64,000 nt of DNA, from assembly GCA_964473525.1 (NCBI GenBank), contig CAYYPK010000007.1, forward strand, positions 62,001 through 126,000, read 5' to 3'. This document shows, piece after piece, positions 9,836 to 18,914 of this stretch. Under the pieces are notes generated by a model. The model was not told the origin of the DNA. It searched no databases and was given only the letters and a program-made list of their open reading frames with translations. Both the position numbers and the translations under genes were made by a program. Origin of the DNA: GCA-2687025 sp964473525 (lineage in GTDB: Bacteria > Poribacteria > WGA-4E > GCA-2687025). The stretch's first letter is position 1; each line of letters starts with the position of its first letter.

Positions 9836-12800
9836 ATGCCGGGTCAGCTTCGGTGGCTGGTCTGTGTGGCTCTTGTATCGACCTCGGGCGCGGCGTCCGC
9901 CGTCACCATACAGGACATGGCCGCGGGAGTGGGGGCCCTCGGCGGCGTGGCTGCCGCCGGGCCGGACTTCGTCGCGAGGACGGCGTGGATCGTAGATGCA
10001 GCGGGCAACGCGGACGGAGTAGCGAATCCCGGGGAGCATGTCGTCCTGCACGTGCTGTTGCGCAACGCGGGGTCCGGTGATGCCTTCACCACGAGGACAT
10101 CGCTCACCACGGACGACCCCTCGGTCGATATCACCAGTCGCACGAACCAGCGCGGTGTATGGCCTGTGAACGACACGTGGGCGAGTTCGTATGCCGTCGT
10201 CATCGACCCGGCCGCGGACCCTCATGACGTCACCGCGGTAGCGACGGTGACAGCCAGCAACGGAGGGCCGTGGCGGTTCATCGTTACATTCACCATCGCA
10301 GCGCAGCCGCTTGAGTTCGTGAAGTTGGACAGTTGGGTGGACGACCCGACCCCCGGCGGAGATGGCGATGGACAGGCCGCCCCTGGAGAACGACTGCACG
10401 TCGGCGTGCGCCTGCGGAACGTCGGCTCAGCCGATGGATCCAGCGTACGCGTGACGGTCGCGAGCTTAGATCCGAACATCGTCGTTGTGGTCGGCGAAGC
10501 GACACACCCCACGTGGCCCGCGGGCGAGGAGCGCGACACGCTGTTCGTCGTGGACGTCTCTCCAACGCTCGCGACGGGGGATGTGCCGCTCTTTATCTCT
10601 GTCGTCGCAGAGGGCGTCGACCCCTGGCAGTTCAGCATGTCGATTCGGGTCGTGGGCCGTGACCCGGAGTTCGAGTTCCGCAACTTCTGGGTCTATGACC
10701 CGGAACCGGGAGGAAACAGGGACGGCCTCGCCACTCCCGGCGAACGTGTGCGTCCACGCCTGCGTCTTCGCAACGTCGGAATCGGAGACGGGCAGGACGT
10801 GCAGGTCACTCTGACTAGCGCCGACAGCGGCCTTGCCATCGTCCAAGGTACCGTGACCCACGCGACGTGGCCTGTGGGAGCTGCGCGCAACAACGGCTTC
10901 GTTGTCGTTGTAAGGCCGACAGCGACACAGCACACGGCGACGCTTCTCGCCGAGGTGCGAGCGGCAGATGGGGCGTCGTGGCAATTCACGGTCACGATGG
11001 ACATCCAGGAACCGCGCGTCGAATTCAGCCGCTTGCGCTCGTGGCTATACGACCCGGCGCCGGGCGGCAACCGCGACAGGCAGGCGAACCGTGGCGAACG
11101 CGTTCGGCCGATCGTGCGGCTGCGCCAGAACGGCCCGAGCAGGGCCGTCAACGTGCGCGTCACGGTTGACGTCGACGACCCTAAAGTGACCGTCGCGCAC
11201 GGCGAAGCCCAATACTCGACGTGGTGGCCAGGGGAGTCGATAACACTCAACCGTTTCGCGATGGACATCGGCTGGGATGCCGTTCCACACGACGTGACGG
11301 TGGTCTTCAACGTGTCCGCGGACAACGGTGGCCCGTGGCAGTTCACACACGTGTTCCCCATCGTGTACCGGCCGGTGGATTTCGAAAGGCGTACCGCCTG
11401 GGTGTTCGATCCAGCGCCCGGGGGCGACAGGGATGGGCAGGCGGAGGCGGGCGAACGTGTCCTCCCGCGTGTCCGCATGCGGAGCGTCGGCGTGGAGGAC
11501 ACCGGCGCCGTCACGGTGCGACTGAAGACCAACAACCCGGACGTCACGGTCGTATCGGGCGAAGTCAGCTATGCCACCTGGGAAGCGGGCGTAGCCCGGA
11601 ACAGCAGTGGCTTCGTCGTCGACATCAGTCGTCTCGCCCGGCCGCAGACCGTAGACTTCGCCATCAAAGTTGAGGTCGATGGAGGAGGGACGTGGTCCTT
11701 TCGCTATCTGATGCCCATCGTCTCTCCTGCCGTGCAACTGGCGGCGAAGAGAATGCTGGTCGATGATGGACGCCGCGGGAACAGGATGGCCGAGCCCGGG
11801 GAGACCGTGTCGCCCACGATCCGCCTCCTCCACATCGGCACGGAGACCGCCACCGGCCTTCGCGCGACGTTGGTCACGGCCGACAGTGACATCACGATCA
11901 CTGATGACACAGCCGGCCCGGCAACGCTGAGCCCGGGGAGTACGTGGGAAATCAAGTCCTTCGCCTTAGTCATCGATCCGACATCTCTCCCGCGCGACGC
12001 GGTTATCCAGGCTCTTGTCGCTGCGGACAACGGGGGACCGTGGCGGTTCGACGTAACGCTGCCCATAGGAGGGACGTCCGGCGTGACCGTGCGCTGGGGT
12101 ATGCTCACGGAGTCGAATCTCGGTGGGAACGACGACGGCCGAGCGAACGCAGGCGAGACAGTCGCTCTCAGATTCCGAGTGATCAACGACGGTGAAAGGC
12201 ACTTGCGCGACGTGCAGACGGTCATCAGCACGGATGACCCAGATGTGACGCTCAACGCCGACATTGCGACGGTGGACAGTTGGCTGCCCGGCTACCAAGC
12301 CAGACGCGACTTCAGACTGACTGCGGACATCGACCCCGAGGCCGAGGGACACACGGTGGCAATAACGCTGACTATCACGGCGGACGAGGCCGACCCGCTC
12401 ATCCACACGTGGAGGTTCCCTATCATCACGCTCCCGCCGGACTACGAACTCCGCAACAGTTGGGTGTGGGACCGGTCCTCTGGAGCAAACGCCGACGGAG
12501 ATGCCAACCCTGGGGAGCGAGTACACCCACGCGTCAGGATCAAGAACGTAGGCCAGGGAGTCGCTCACAATGTCCGCGCGGAGCTATTGATATTCGACGA
12601 TGACGTCGAGGTCGTCTCGGGGTCTGTTTCCCACGACTCGTGGCCCTCGGGTGAGGCGCGTAACAACAACGGGTTCGTCCTCGACATCGCAGACAGCGCG
12701 ACCCCGCACGATGTTCAGGCCGTGCTCAGCGTCATCGCTGACGATTCCAGCCCTTGGACCTTCAGCTTCACGTTCCCCATCGTCGCCTCCGAGGGAGGCG

Positions 12801-13093
12801 TCGCGACATCGCTGCTCGCCAACTTCCCGAACCCCTTCAACCCCGAGACGTGGATCCCCTTCGACCTGTCCGAGGACGCCGACGTGACGGTGAGCGTGTA
12901 CGACGCGCGCGGGGTTCTCACGCGCCGCCTCGATCTGGGACGCCTGCCGCCGGGAGCCTATCGAGGCAGATCGAGCGCCGCCTACTGGGACGGACGCAAC
13001 GGCACGGGCGAACAGGTAGCAAGCGGAGTCTACCTCTACGAACTTCGCGCGGGGGGCTATCGCGAGATGCGCCGCATGGTCGTGCGCAAATGA
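9836..13093 (+). CDS. Giant secreted repeat protein 3 (eight Ig/CARDB-like repeats + sorting domain)
   Basis: An intact 1085-residue paralogue. The start is the ATG 7 bases after GGGAGG (9823-9828); a GTG and an ATG just upstream in frame are too close to that site. A signal peptide (ending ASA) is followed by eight repeats that match copy 2 one-to-one: repeat 3 in both has DPEPGGNRDGLATPGER and repeat 5 has GGDRDGQAEAGER. Whole-gene duplication is therefore more likely than independent repeat expansion. It ends with NFPNPFNPETWIPF, YWDGRN and VVRK. It is last in a tandem + strand cluster and converges on the Nramp-like gene. Confidence 0.82.
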   Translation: MPGQLRWLVCVALVSTSGAASAVTIQDMAAGVGALGGVAAAGPDFVARTAWIVDAAGNADGVANPGEHVVLHVLLRNAGSGDAFTTRTSLTTDDPSVDITSRTNQRGVWPVNDTWASSYAVVIDPAADPHDVTAVATVTASNGGPWRFIVTFTIAAQPLEFVKLDSWVDDPTPGGDGDGQAAPGERLHVGVRLRNVGSADGSSVRVTVASLDPNIVVVVGEATHPTWPAGEERDTLFVVDVSPTLATGDVPLFISVVAEGVDPWQFSMSIRVVGRDPEFEFRNFWVYDPEPGGNRDGLATPGERVRPRLRLRNVGIGDGQDVQVTLTSADSGLAIVQGTVTHATWPVGAARNNGFVVVVRPTATQHTATLLAEVRAADGASWQFTVTMDIQEPRVEFSRLRSWLYDPAPGGNRDRQANRGERVRPIVRLRQNGPSRAVNVRVTVDVDDPKVTVAHGEAQYSTWWPGESITLNRFAMDIGWDAVPHDVTVVFNVSADNGGPWQFTHVFPIVYRPVDFERRTAWVFDPAPGGDRDGQAEAGERVLPRVRMRSVGVEDTGAVTVRLKTNNPDVTVVSGEVSYATWEAGVARNSSGFVVDISRLARPQTVDFAIKVEVDGGGTWSFRYLMPIVSPAVQLAAKRMLVDDGRRGNRMAEPGETVSPTIRLLHIGTETATGLRATLVTADSDITITDDTAGPATLSPGSTWEIKSFALVIDPTSLPRDAVIQALVAADNGGPWRFDVTLPIGGTSGVTVRWGMLTESNLGGNDDGRANAGETVALRFRVINDGERHLRDVQTVISTDDPDVTLNADIATVDSWLPGYQARRDFRLTADIDPEAEGHTVAITLTITADEADPLIHTWRFPIITLPPDYELRNSWVWDRSSGANADGDANPGERVHPRVRIKNVGQGVAHNVRAELLIFDDDVEVVSGSVSHDSWPSGEARNNNGFVLDIADSATPHDVQAVLSVIADDSSPWTFSFTFPIVASEGGVATSLLANFPNPFNPETWIPFDLSEDADVTVSVYDARGVLTRRLDLGRLPPGAYRGRSSAAYWDGRNGTGEQVASGVYLYELRAGGYREMRRMVVRK

Positions 13094-13181
13094 GGGGGTG
13101 AGGGCGCCTTGATGCGTTCGCCGTGACGCCGGTGGCCTCGGACGCCGCGGGTAGCATCGTCGCGCAAGACACTATCGCCGT

Positions 13182-13197
13182 GTTGCGCTGGCGCAAC
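13182..13197. terminator. Symmetric hairpin between convergent genes
   Basis: GTTGCG and CGCAAC are perfect inverted repeats around a CTGG tetraloop, lying exactly at the junction of two convergent genes and touching the stop codon of the minus-strand gene. It could serve both strands as a terminator, but no T tract follows on either side. Confidence 0.3.
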
Positions 13198-14636
13198 TAC
13201 TGTTGGAACTCCCAGATGATGCAGGCGATGGCAAAGCCGACGTAGACGAGCGACGCGACGCCCGTGAAGAACGTGTGTACCGGCCCCGGTCGCGCGGACT
13301 TAGGCAGGTACTTGAAGTTCACGTACAGCAGGAGCGGGACGTAGACCGCCATGGCGAACCCACCGATGTACGCGGCGCTGAAGAAGAAGCCCAACTCCGT
13401 GATGTTCCACTGCTCCATGACCCACGTCACCGTCGTGCCGACGACGATCCACGCCGCCGCGATGACGACGTACCACCACGACACGTCCCGCTTCCGCGCC
13501 GCCGGGATGTTCGAGTAGATGATGTCCGAGACGGAGCGCGCGCAACCGTCGATAAGGGCGAGTTGGGTAGAGAAGAGCGTCGCGACCCCGACAAGCAGGA
13601 AGATCGTGCGCCCCTTCGCGCCCCACACGGATTCGAGGATCTTCGCCTCGTCCCAGATGAGCGAGCCCGCCTGCGGTATGACCCCTTGCGGGTGCAGCAC
13701 CGCCAGGGCGCCGAAGATGAACAGCAGCATCGTGACCGTGTTCAGCCCGTAGAACAGGAGCGTCTGCTCCTTGCGCACGTAATTGAACCAGTCGCGGAAG
13801 CGTCGGGCGTTCTCGGGCGTGTCTTCGTAGGTGAACCCGCCGATGGGAGTCTTCTCCGTGCGGCCACGGAGCGGGTTCGCGAGACCGGGCAGCCGCGCGC
13901 CCATGCCGATGTGCTTGTCACGCAGGTAGAACGTGTAGAAGAGGTTTGCCGTGCCGCCTGCGCCGGCGAACACCGTGGCGATGAATAACGCCTTGATGCT
14001 CATGCCCTCGGCGATATGTCCGACGTTGAGCGCGCCCTTCCCAAGTTCCGCCCAATGTTCCACCGTACCCACGGCAATCGCGACGATGACCAAGCCAACG
14101 ACGACGATCACGATAAGCAGTTCGATGGTCTTCTCGACGCCTGTGTAGACGAGCTTCGGTCCGAAGAGCAGCAGGGCGACGAAGAGGAACGTCACGCCCG
14201 TCCAGAAAGTGCCGGAACCGAAGCCCTCGGGACCGACGAGTAGCGCCTTCAATGCCAACCCGGACGCCTTCGCCCATCCGGGGGCGATCCACCCGAAGAC
14301 GGTGAAGCCGAGGAAGACGACCGCGAAGCCCTTCCACGCCCTCGCGAAGCCGGAGAACGCGGTCTCACCCGTGGCGATGGTCCACCGGGCGATCTCGAAG
14401 TTGATCCAGAGCTGTAGGAACACGCCAACGACCGCCGCCCACACCATCGACCCGCCGTATTCCGCAGCAATGCGTGGCCAGACGATGATCTCTCCCGCGC
14501 CGATGGACAGGCCTACAAGTACAGCGCCGGGACCGGCGAGCTTCCAGAAGGACGCCGTGCGTTCGGGCATGTCCGCCACTTGCAGGGGTGGCCGCTCGCC
14601 CACACCCTCGGTACCTGTGATCGCGTCTTCCTGCAT
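13197..14636 (-). CDS. Nramp-related divalent metal transporter-like membrane protein
   Basis: A 479-residue integral membrane protein with about 11 hydrophobic segments. Its first helix (GPGAVLVGLSIGAGE) and overall layout fit the Nramp/APC fold. The canonical metal-binding DPGN motif of helix 1 is replaced by IGAGE, and the helix-6 region reads AGAGGTANLFYTF instead of a methionine-containing motif. It therefore belongs to a divergent Nramp branch whose substrate may not be Mn or Fe. A GGAGG site lies about 5 bases before the ATG. It starts 18 bases after the stop of the TolB-like gene, so the two are probably one transcript. Confidence 0.75.
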   Translation of the reverse strand: MQEDAITGTEGVGERPPLQVADMPERTASFWKLAGPGAVLVGLSIGAGEIIVWPRIAAEYGGSMVWAAVVGVFLQLWINFEIARWTIATGETAFSGFARAWKGFAVVFLGFTVFGWIAPGWAKASGLALKALLVGPEGFGSGTFWTGVTFLFVALLLFGPKLVYTGVEKTIELLIVIVVVGLVIVAIAVGTVEHWAELGKGALNVGHIAEGMSIKALFIATVFAGAGGTANLFYTFYLRDKHIGMGARLPGLANPLRGRTEKTPIGGFTYEDTPENARRFRDWFNYVRKEQTLLFYGLNTVTMLLFIFGALAVLHPQGVIPQAGSLIWDEAKILESVWGAKGRTIFLLVGVATLFSTQLALIDGCARSVSDIIYSNIPAARKRDVSWWYVVIAAAWIVVGTTVTWVMEQWNITELGFFFSAAYIGGFAMAVYVPLLLYVNFKYLPKSARPGPVHTFFTGVASLVYVGFAIACIIWEFQQ

Positions 14637-14654
14637 ACGCCCTCCTTGCCCCTC

Positions 14655-17600
14655 CTACTTGCCTATAAGCAGCCTCCGAACGTCGCGTGAGGCCCCCGCG
14701 CGTAGCTCGGACACGTAGACGCCGCTGCCGACCGACTCGCCTGCGTCGTTGCGTCCGTCCCAACGGGCGGCGTCGGCGGGAGTTACGTAGTATCCCGGCT
14801 CCCGCGTCCCGAGGTCGATGGACCGGACGAGGCTCCCCGCGAGGTCGTAAATGCGGAGCCCGACGCTCCCCGACTCCGCCAACTCGAACGGAATCCACGT
14901 CTCGGGATTGAACGGGTTGGGGTAGTTGGGCAGCAGCCGCGCCCGCGTCGGTCGGAGGTCGAGAGTAACGAGCTTGAAGGCGTCGCGCAACTCGGAGCTA
15001 GTAACTCGGAGGGGTCGCACGCCGCCGATGGGATAGCCATCCGGCGTCAGCGCGTCGACGAACAGGGGCTCGTCGGGCGCGACTACGGACGCGTCCGCGC
15101 GGGAGTCTACAAAGGCGGTGATGAAGCCACCCGTCGGTGTGATTGCGGCGGTAACAGAACGCGCACCACTGCGCACGCGCAGTCGCGTGCCGGTCGGAAC
15201 GTGGAGCGAGTCCGCCACCGTTCCCGCGACGACGAACGCCCAGGCGTCCACGCTACTGGGCGTCTGCGCTGGCGCGCCCAAGCGCGCTCCGAAAGGCGGG
15301 CCCTCGATCGTCACGACGGTCTCCTCAGGCATGTTGACGACGTACCCGCGCGCTGGCTCAATGGCGAAGTCGGAGCCGAAGAGCGGCGCGTTGTCCCTAC
15401 CAACGACCGCCTGCATGCCCCCCTGCTCCATGCGTACGCAGATGGTCGAGCCCACCGACAGCAGGTCGAACGCTGTCAGACCGCCTTCGCGCTTCGTGAA
15501 GTCCAGCTCGTGGGCGCCGAACGTCATGCGCCGCGCGTCCAGCGGCAGGGCAAACAGGCTGAGCCCCTGCGCGAGCACCGTCTCGGTGACGTACGACGGG
15601 TCGCCCGTAGTGAAGGTCGCCGATGTCCCGATGGACGGCTCGAGGAGCGTGTGGTCGTCGTGTACAAGGGCGACGTGCACCGTGTATGTCACTCCGTCGC
15701 GGAGCTCCTTCATCGTCGCGAATCTACCTGCGTCGGCGTGGTTGCCCCCGGCTAGACCGCTTTCGGGGAATGGCTCGTTGAGGCGCCAGTGCCAGTGCGC
15801 GTCGTGGTGCTGGATTGCCGCCGCAAGAGGCGCTTCTCGTGTGCCGGTGGCCAATGCCTGCCCGTCCGTGGGCGTCGTTATGTTCACGATCGGAACCGGG
15901 GCCACCGTGAACGTGACACTGTCCGTGCCGTTGGGGCTGAGAAGACGCCCAGCGTCGTCCACCAGAGCGGCATTGATCGTGTATGTCCTGCCCGGTTTCA
16001 GCCCGCTCTTCGTCGCTTGCCCCGACGCGTCGCCCACGTTGCCGCCCGCCTCCCCGGTCGTTGGGAACGAGGCGTTCGAGCGCCAGCGCCAGCCGCCTGC
16101 GTGCAGGTCGATGTCGACGGCGAATGTCACGGATGTTGTGTTGAAGGGGAGCGTGGCTCCGTCGGCGGGGTTGAGGAGCGTGATGCGCGCCGCATCCACG
16201 CCAAGGAATGGTGACCACGTAGGCGCGCTATCGAAATCCACATACACGTCCGGATTCAACCGGACGGGCTGTGATCCGTCTGGATTCATCACGTAGACGA
16301 GTCGCGTGAACCCGCCGTCTCGGGAGGACAGCGCGACCACTTTTCTTCCATCTGGCGACCACCCGGGGCGGAACCCTTCACCCCCGGACACGACGGGGTG
16401 GGGCCACACCACCTGCACGTACTTCAGACCGTCGACTGCCAGGAGGGCCCCGTCGGGAGACCACACGGGGTTGTCGAAGCCCCCGATGGTCGGGACGACC
16501 GTTAAGGAACCGTCGGCGACACGAATAAGCGTGGCCGTGGGGCCGATGGCGATCATGGTCCCATCGGGCGACCATGCGGGCGTTCTCTCCTGCAGCGAAG
16601 TGTGAGTCAGACGCCGCATGTCCGAGCCGTCGGCCCCGACGACGTAGAGCTCCGCGTTGCCATCCCGGTTCGATATGAACGCAACCTGGGAACTGTCCGG
16701 GGACCAGGCGGGGTCAGTGTCGTCCGCGCCGAAGGCCGGGTCCGACGTCAGCCGCACCACGTCCGAGCCGTCCACGTCGATGGCCCAGATCTCGTGGTTG
16801 AGCACCTGGCCGCCACTCGGCGGCATGTAGTCGGCGGAGAACGCTATCCTCGTGCCGTCAGGAGACCAGGCCGGATGATCGGCGTGCCGCACGATCCAAT
16901 GGGCATCGGTTCCGTCGTAATCCACGATGTAGATGCCACGATAGGAGTGCTCGGTGCTCCCAACATATGCGATCTTGGTATTCAGAAGAGGGTCTGGCGG
17001 CATGTCGATGTAGGGTGACCACGCCGGGTCTCGGTCCACGGCCGCCGAGCTGGAGACCTCCGTGGTGACGAGGGTGTCGATGTCCAGCAGGTGGATGTTG
17101 TCGTCCCGCCGAAACACAAGCCGTGTATCGCTGGGCGCCCAACTCGGCTCCCGATCATCCGCCGCATGGGTGGTCAGCCGGCGCCTGGCTCCATCCTTGA
17201 CGACAAAGAGCTCGTATTGACCGTCCTTCAGTTTGGCGTAGGCCTGAGCGTTACCGGCGTGGGACCAGGCGGGGTCGATAGCGAATATGGCTGCAACTGC
17301 TCCAGGCGCTGCGGCCCACACGGGGTGGGAACTGATCTGTCCAGAAGTGACATAAGAACCGTATCTGATGTGCGACGACCACGCGGGAGTCTGCGCCCCT
17401 GGCTCGGTACCCGTCAGCGCCACCTCGTTCGAGCCGTCGGGGGAGACCAGCCAGAGACCGGCGTTGATCGGGTCTCTATCCGAGGCAAAGACGAGCCGAT
17501 CGCCGTGTGGCGACCACGATGGGTCACGATCCGCCCCGCCGTGAGATGTCACCTGCACGACGTTCGACCCATCCCGGTCCATGACGTAGATGTCGAAGTC

Positions 17601-17858
17601 GCCATCCCGATCGGACGCGAACGCGATCTTGTCACCCGTCAGGGACCAGGCTGGATCCACGTCGTTCGCCGGGTTGTTCGTGAGGTTCACGAGTTCCGAT
17701 CCGTCCACGCGCATCAGGTATATCTCGTCGTTGCCGTCGCGGTCGGTGACAAACGCAATGCGGCTGTTCTCCATGAGCGTTTGAGCAGAAGCGACTTGCG
17801 TCGCGCACAGCAGGATGGCAAGAGCGCAGAGAGCCGGGACGGACATAGCGAAACGCAT
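14655..17858 (-). CDS. Exported TolB/PD40 beta-propeller protein with sorting domain
   Basis: A 1067-residue protein. The start was placed at the ATG (17856-17858) with AAGG upstream rather than 45 bases earlier. A signal peptide ending VASAQ is followed by about nine PD40/TolB-type blades (DRDGNDEIYLM, DPAWSPDG and similar). Two Ig-like repeats of about 95 residues then follow (each with WRWR/HWRL, FP.TG/SG.AGGN), next a domain of about 230 residues, and the C-terminal sorting domain (NYPNPFNPETWIPF, RWDGRN, LLIGK). Propellers of this kind usually bind protein or glycan partners at the cell surface. No catalytic domain is visible. It precedes the Nramp-like gene by 18 bases. Confidence 0.85.
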   Translation of the reverse strand: MRFAMSVPALCALAILLCATQVASAQTLMENSRIAFVTDRDGNDEIYLMRVDGSELVNLTNNPANDVDPAWSLTGDKIAFASDRDGDFDIYVMDRDGSNVVQVTSHGGADRDPSWSPHGDRLVFASDRDPINAGLWLVSPDGSNEVALTGTEPGAQTPAWSSHIRYGSYVTSGQISSHPVWAAAPGAVAAIFAIDPAWSHAGNAQAYAKLKDGQYELFVVKDGARRRLTTHAADDREPSWAPSDTRLVFRRDDNIHLLDIDTLVTTEVSSSAAVDRDPAWSPYIDMPPDPLLNTKIAYVGSTEHSYRGIYIVDYDGTDAHWIVRHADHPAWSPDGTRIAFSADYMPPSGGQVLNHEIWAIDVDGSDVVRLTSDPAFGADDTDPAWSPDSSQVAFISNRDGNAELYVVGADGSDMRRLTHTSLQERTPAWSPDGTMIAIGPTATLIRVADGSLTVVPTIGGFDNPVWSPDGALLAVDGLKYVQVVWPHPVVSGGEGFRPGWSPDGRKVVALSSRDGGFTRLVYVMNPDGSQPVRLNPDVYVDFDSAPTWSPFLGVDAARITLLNPADGATLPFNTTSVTFAVDIDLHAGGWRWRSNASFPTTGEAGGNVGDASGQATKSGLKPGRTYTINAALVDDAGRLLSPNGTDSVTFTVAPVPIVNITTPTDGQALATGTREAPLAAAIQHHDAHWHWRLNEPFPESGLAGGNHADAGRFATMKELRDGVTYTVHVALVHDDHTLLEPSIGTSATFTTGDPSYVTETVLAQGLSLFALPLDARRMTFGAHELDFTKREGGLTAFDLLSVGSTICVRMEQGGMQAVVGRDNAPLFGSDFAIEPARGYVVNMPEETVVTIEGPPFGARLGAPAQTPSSVDAWAFVVAGTVADSLHVPTGTRLRVRSGARSVTAAITPTGGFITAFVDSRADASVVAPDEPLFVDALTPDGYPIGGVRPLRVTSSELRDAFKLVTLDLRPTRARLLPNYPNPFNPETWIPFELAESGSVGLRIYDLAGSLVRSIDLGTREPGYYVTPADAARWDGRNDAGESVGSGVYVSELRAGASRDVRRLLIGK

Positions 17859-17903
17859 GGCGCGCCTTACACTGCGTCGGAGGGTGGCTGCGTGACAACA
17901 CAC

Positions 17904-17919
17904 GACTCAGGTGTGAGTC
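17904..17919. other. Perfect 6-bp stem hairpin between operons
   Basis: GACTCA and TGAGTC flank GGTG in the 90-base gap between the M19 dipeptidase stop and the TolB-like start on the minus strand. It may be a weak terminator or an operator; no T tract is present. Confidence 0.25.
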
Positions 17920-17948
17920 TACCACGGGATGTGGGCGTCGGCAGGTCT

Positions 17949-18914
17949 CTATCCGAGAACGTCCCGCGCGACACGCAGCCAGTTCCCGCCGAGCACCTTC
18001 GCCACGTCGTCGTCCGAGTAGCCTGACCCGCTGAGCGCATCCCCGACGCGGGCGAAGCATGAGATGTCTTCCAGCCCGTCGATGCGCGGGTCGAGGTCGT
18101 AGTCGAACCCGTCGAAGTCGGAGCCGAAGCCAACGTGGTCGATGCCGGCAGTCTGGATGACGTGTTCCAGATGGTCCATGAAGCGCGGGAACGTGCGGCA
18201 TCCGCGGTCGATGAAGAACGGCACGACCGACAGACCGATGAGTCCGCCGTTTGCCGCGAGGCGCTTGAGGTGGTCGTCGGTCATGTTGCGCGGGTGGTCG
18301 TAGACGGCGCGGCAGTTCGCGTGCGACGACACAATCGGTTTCTCAGCGATGTCGAACACGTGGTCCACGCCCGCGTCGGAGACGTGCGACACGTCGACGA
18401 TCATCCCCAGCCGCGCCATCTCCTTCACGACCTCGACGCCGAAGGGCGTGAGCCTGCCGCCTGTACTTCCCTCCCGCGTTGAGTCGGCAAGGGCGTTGCG
18501 CCGGAAGTGCGTCAGGACGAGCAGTCGCACACCAAGGCGGTGGTACATCCGCAGAAGCTCAATGCGTCCGTCGAGGAAGTCGCCGCCCTCCAACGCTACG
18601 AACGCCGCCAACTTGCCCTCTTCGTGCGCTGTAAGAACATCGTCCGCGCAGGTCGCGTGCAGCATGTCGTCGGCGTGCGCCTCGACCTCGCGGTGGAACA
18701 GGTCGAGCAGCATGAGCGCCCAGCGCGGCAGCGGCTCGACGTAGCGGCCGCCGTCGATGGTCGAGATGGCGAAGAACTGCGCCGTCAGACCCGTCTCTTT
18801 GACGAGCGGCATGTCGATGGCTTCACCCTCGACGCGTTGGGAGAAGCGCGGGCTGCCGTTCCAGACGCTGTGCAGCGTGTCCGCGTGGCCGTCGACGATG
18901 ATGGGTCGTGGCAT
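17949..18914 (-). CDS. Membrane dipeptidase (peptidase M19, renal dipeptidase family)
   Basis: A 321-residue TIM-barrel metallopeptidase. Expected zinc ligands appear in order: HAD near the N-terminus, ALEGG (bridging Glu), VSHVSD, SSHANCRAV and GFGSDFDG. The enzyme hydrolyses dipeptides, often with a D- or dehydro-residue at the second position, and in bacteria may act in peptide turnover. No signal peptide is visible, so it is probably cytoplasmic. Its ATG overlaps the stop of the ASPIC gene by one base (TAATG), indicating translational coupling at the end of a six-gene operon. Confidence 0.92.
   Translation of the reverse strand: MPRPIIVDGHADTLHSVWNGSPRFSQRVEGEAIDMPLVKETGLTAQFFAISTIDGGRYVEPLPRWALMLLDLFHREVEAHADDMLHATCADDVLTAHEEGKLAAFVALEGGDFLDGRIELLRMYHRLGVRLLVLTHFRRNALADSTREGSTGGRLTPFGVEVVKEMARLGMIVDVSHVSDAGVDHVFDIAEKPIVSSHANCRAVYDHPRNMTDDHLKRLAANGGLIGLSVVPFFIDRGCRTFPRFMDHLEHVIQTAGIDHVGFGSDFDGFDYDLDPRIDGLEDISCFARVGDALSGSGYSDDDVAKVLGGNWLRVARDVLG

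Noticed and set aside
8099..10399. A 766-residue open frame on the minus strand across two repeat genes
   Set aside because: It is antisense to well-supported secreted proteins, has no domain and arises from high-GC codon bias; several other long antisense frames in 3.3-13 kb are alike.
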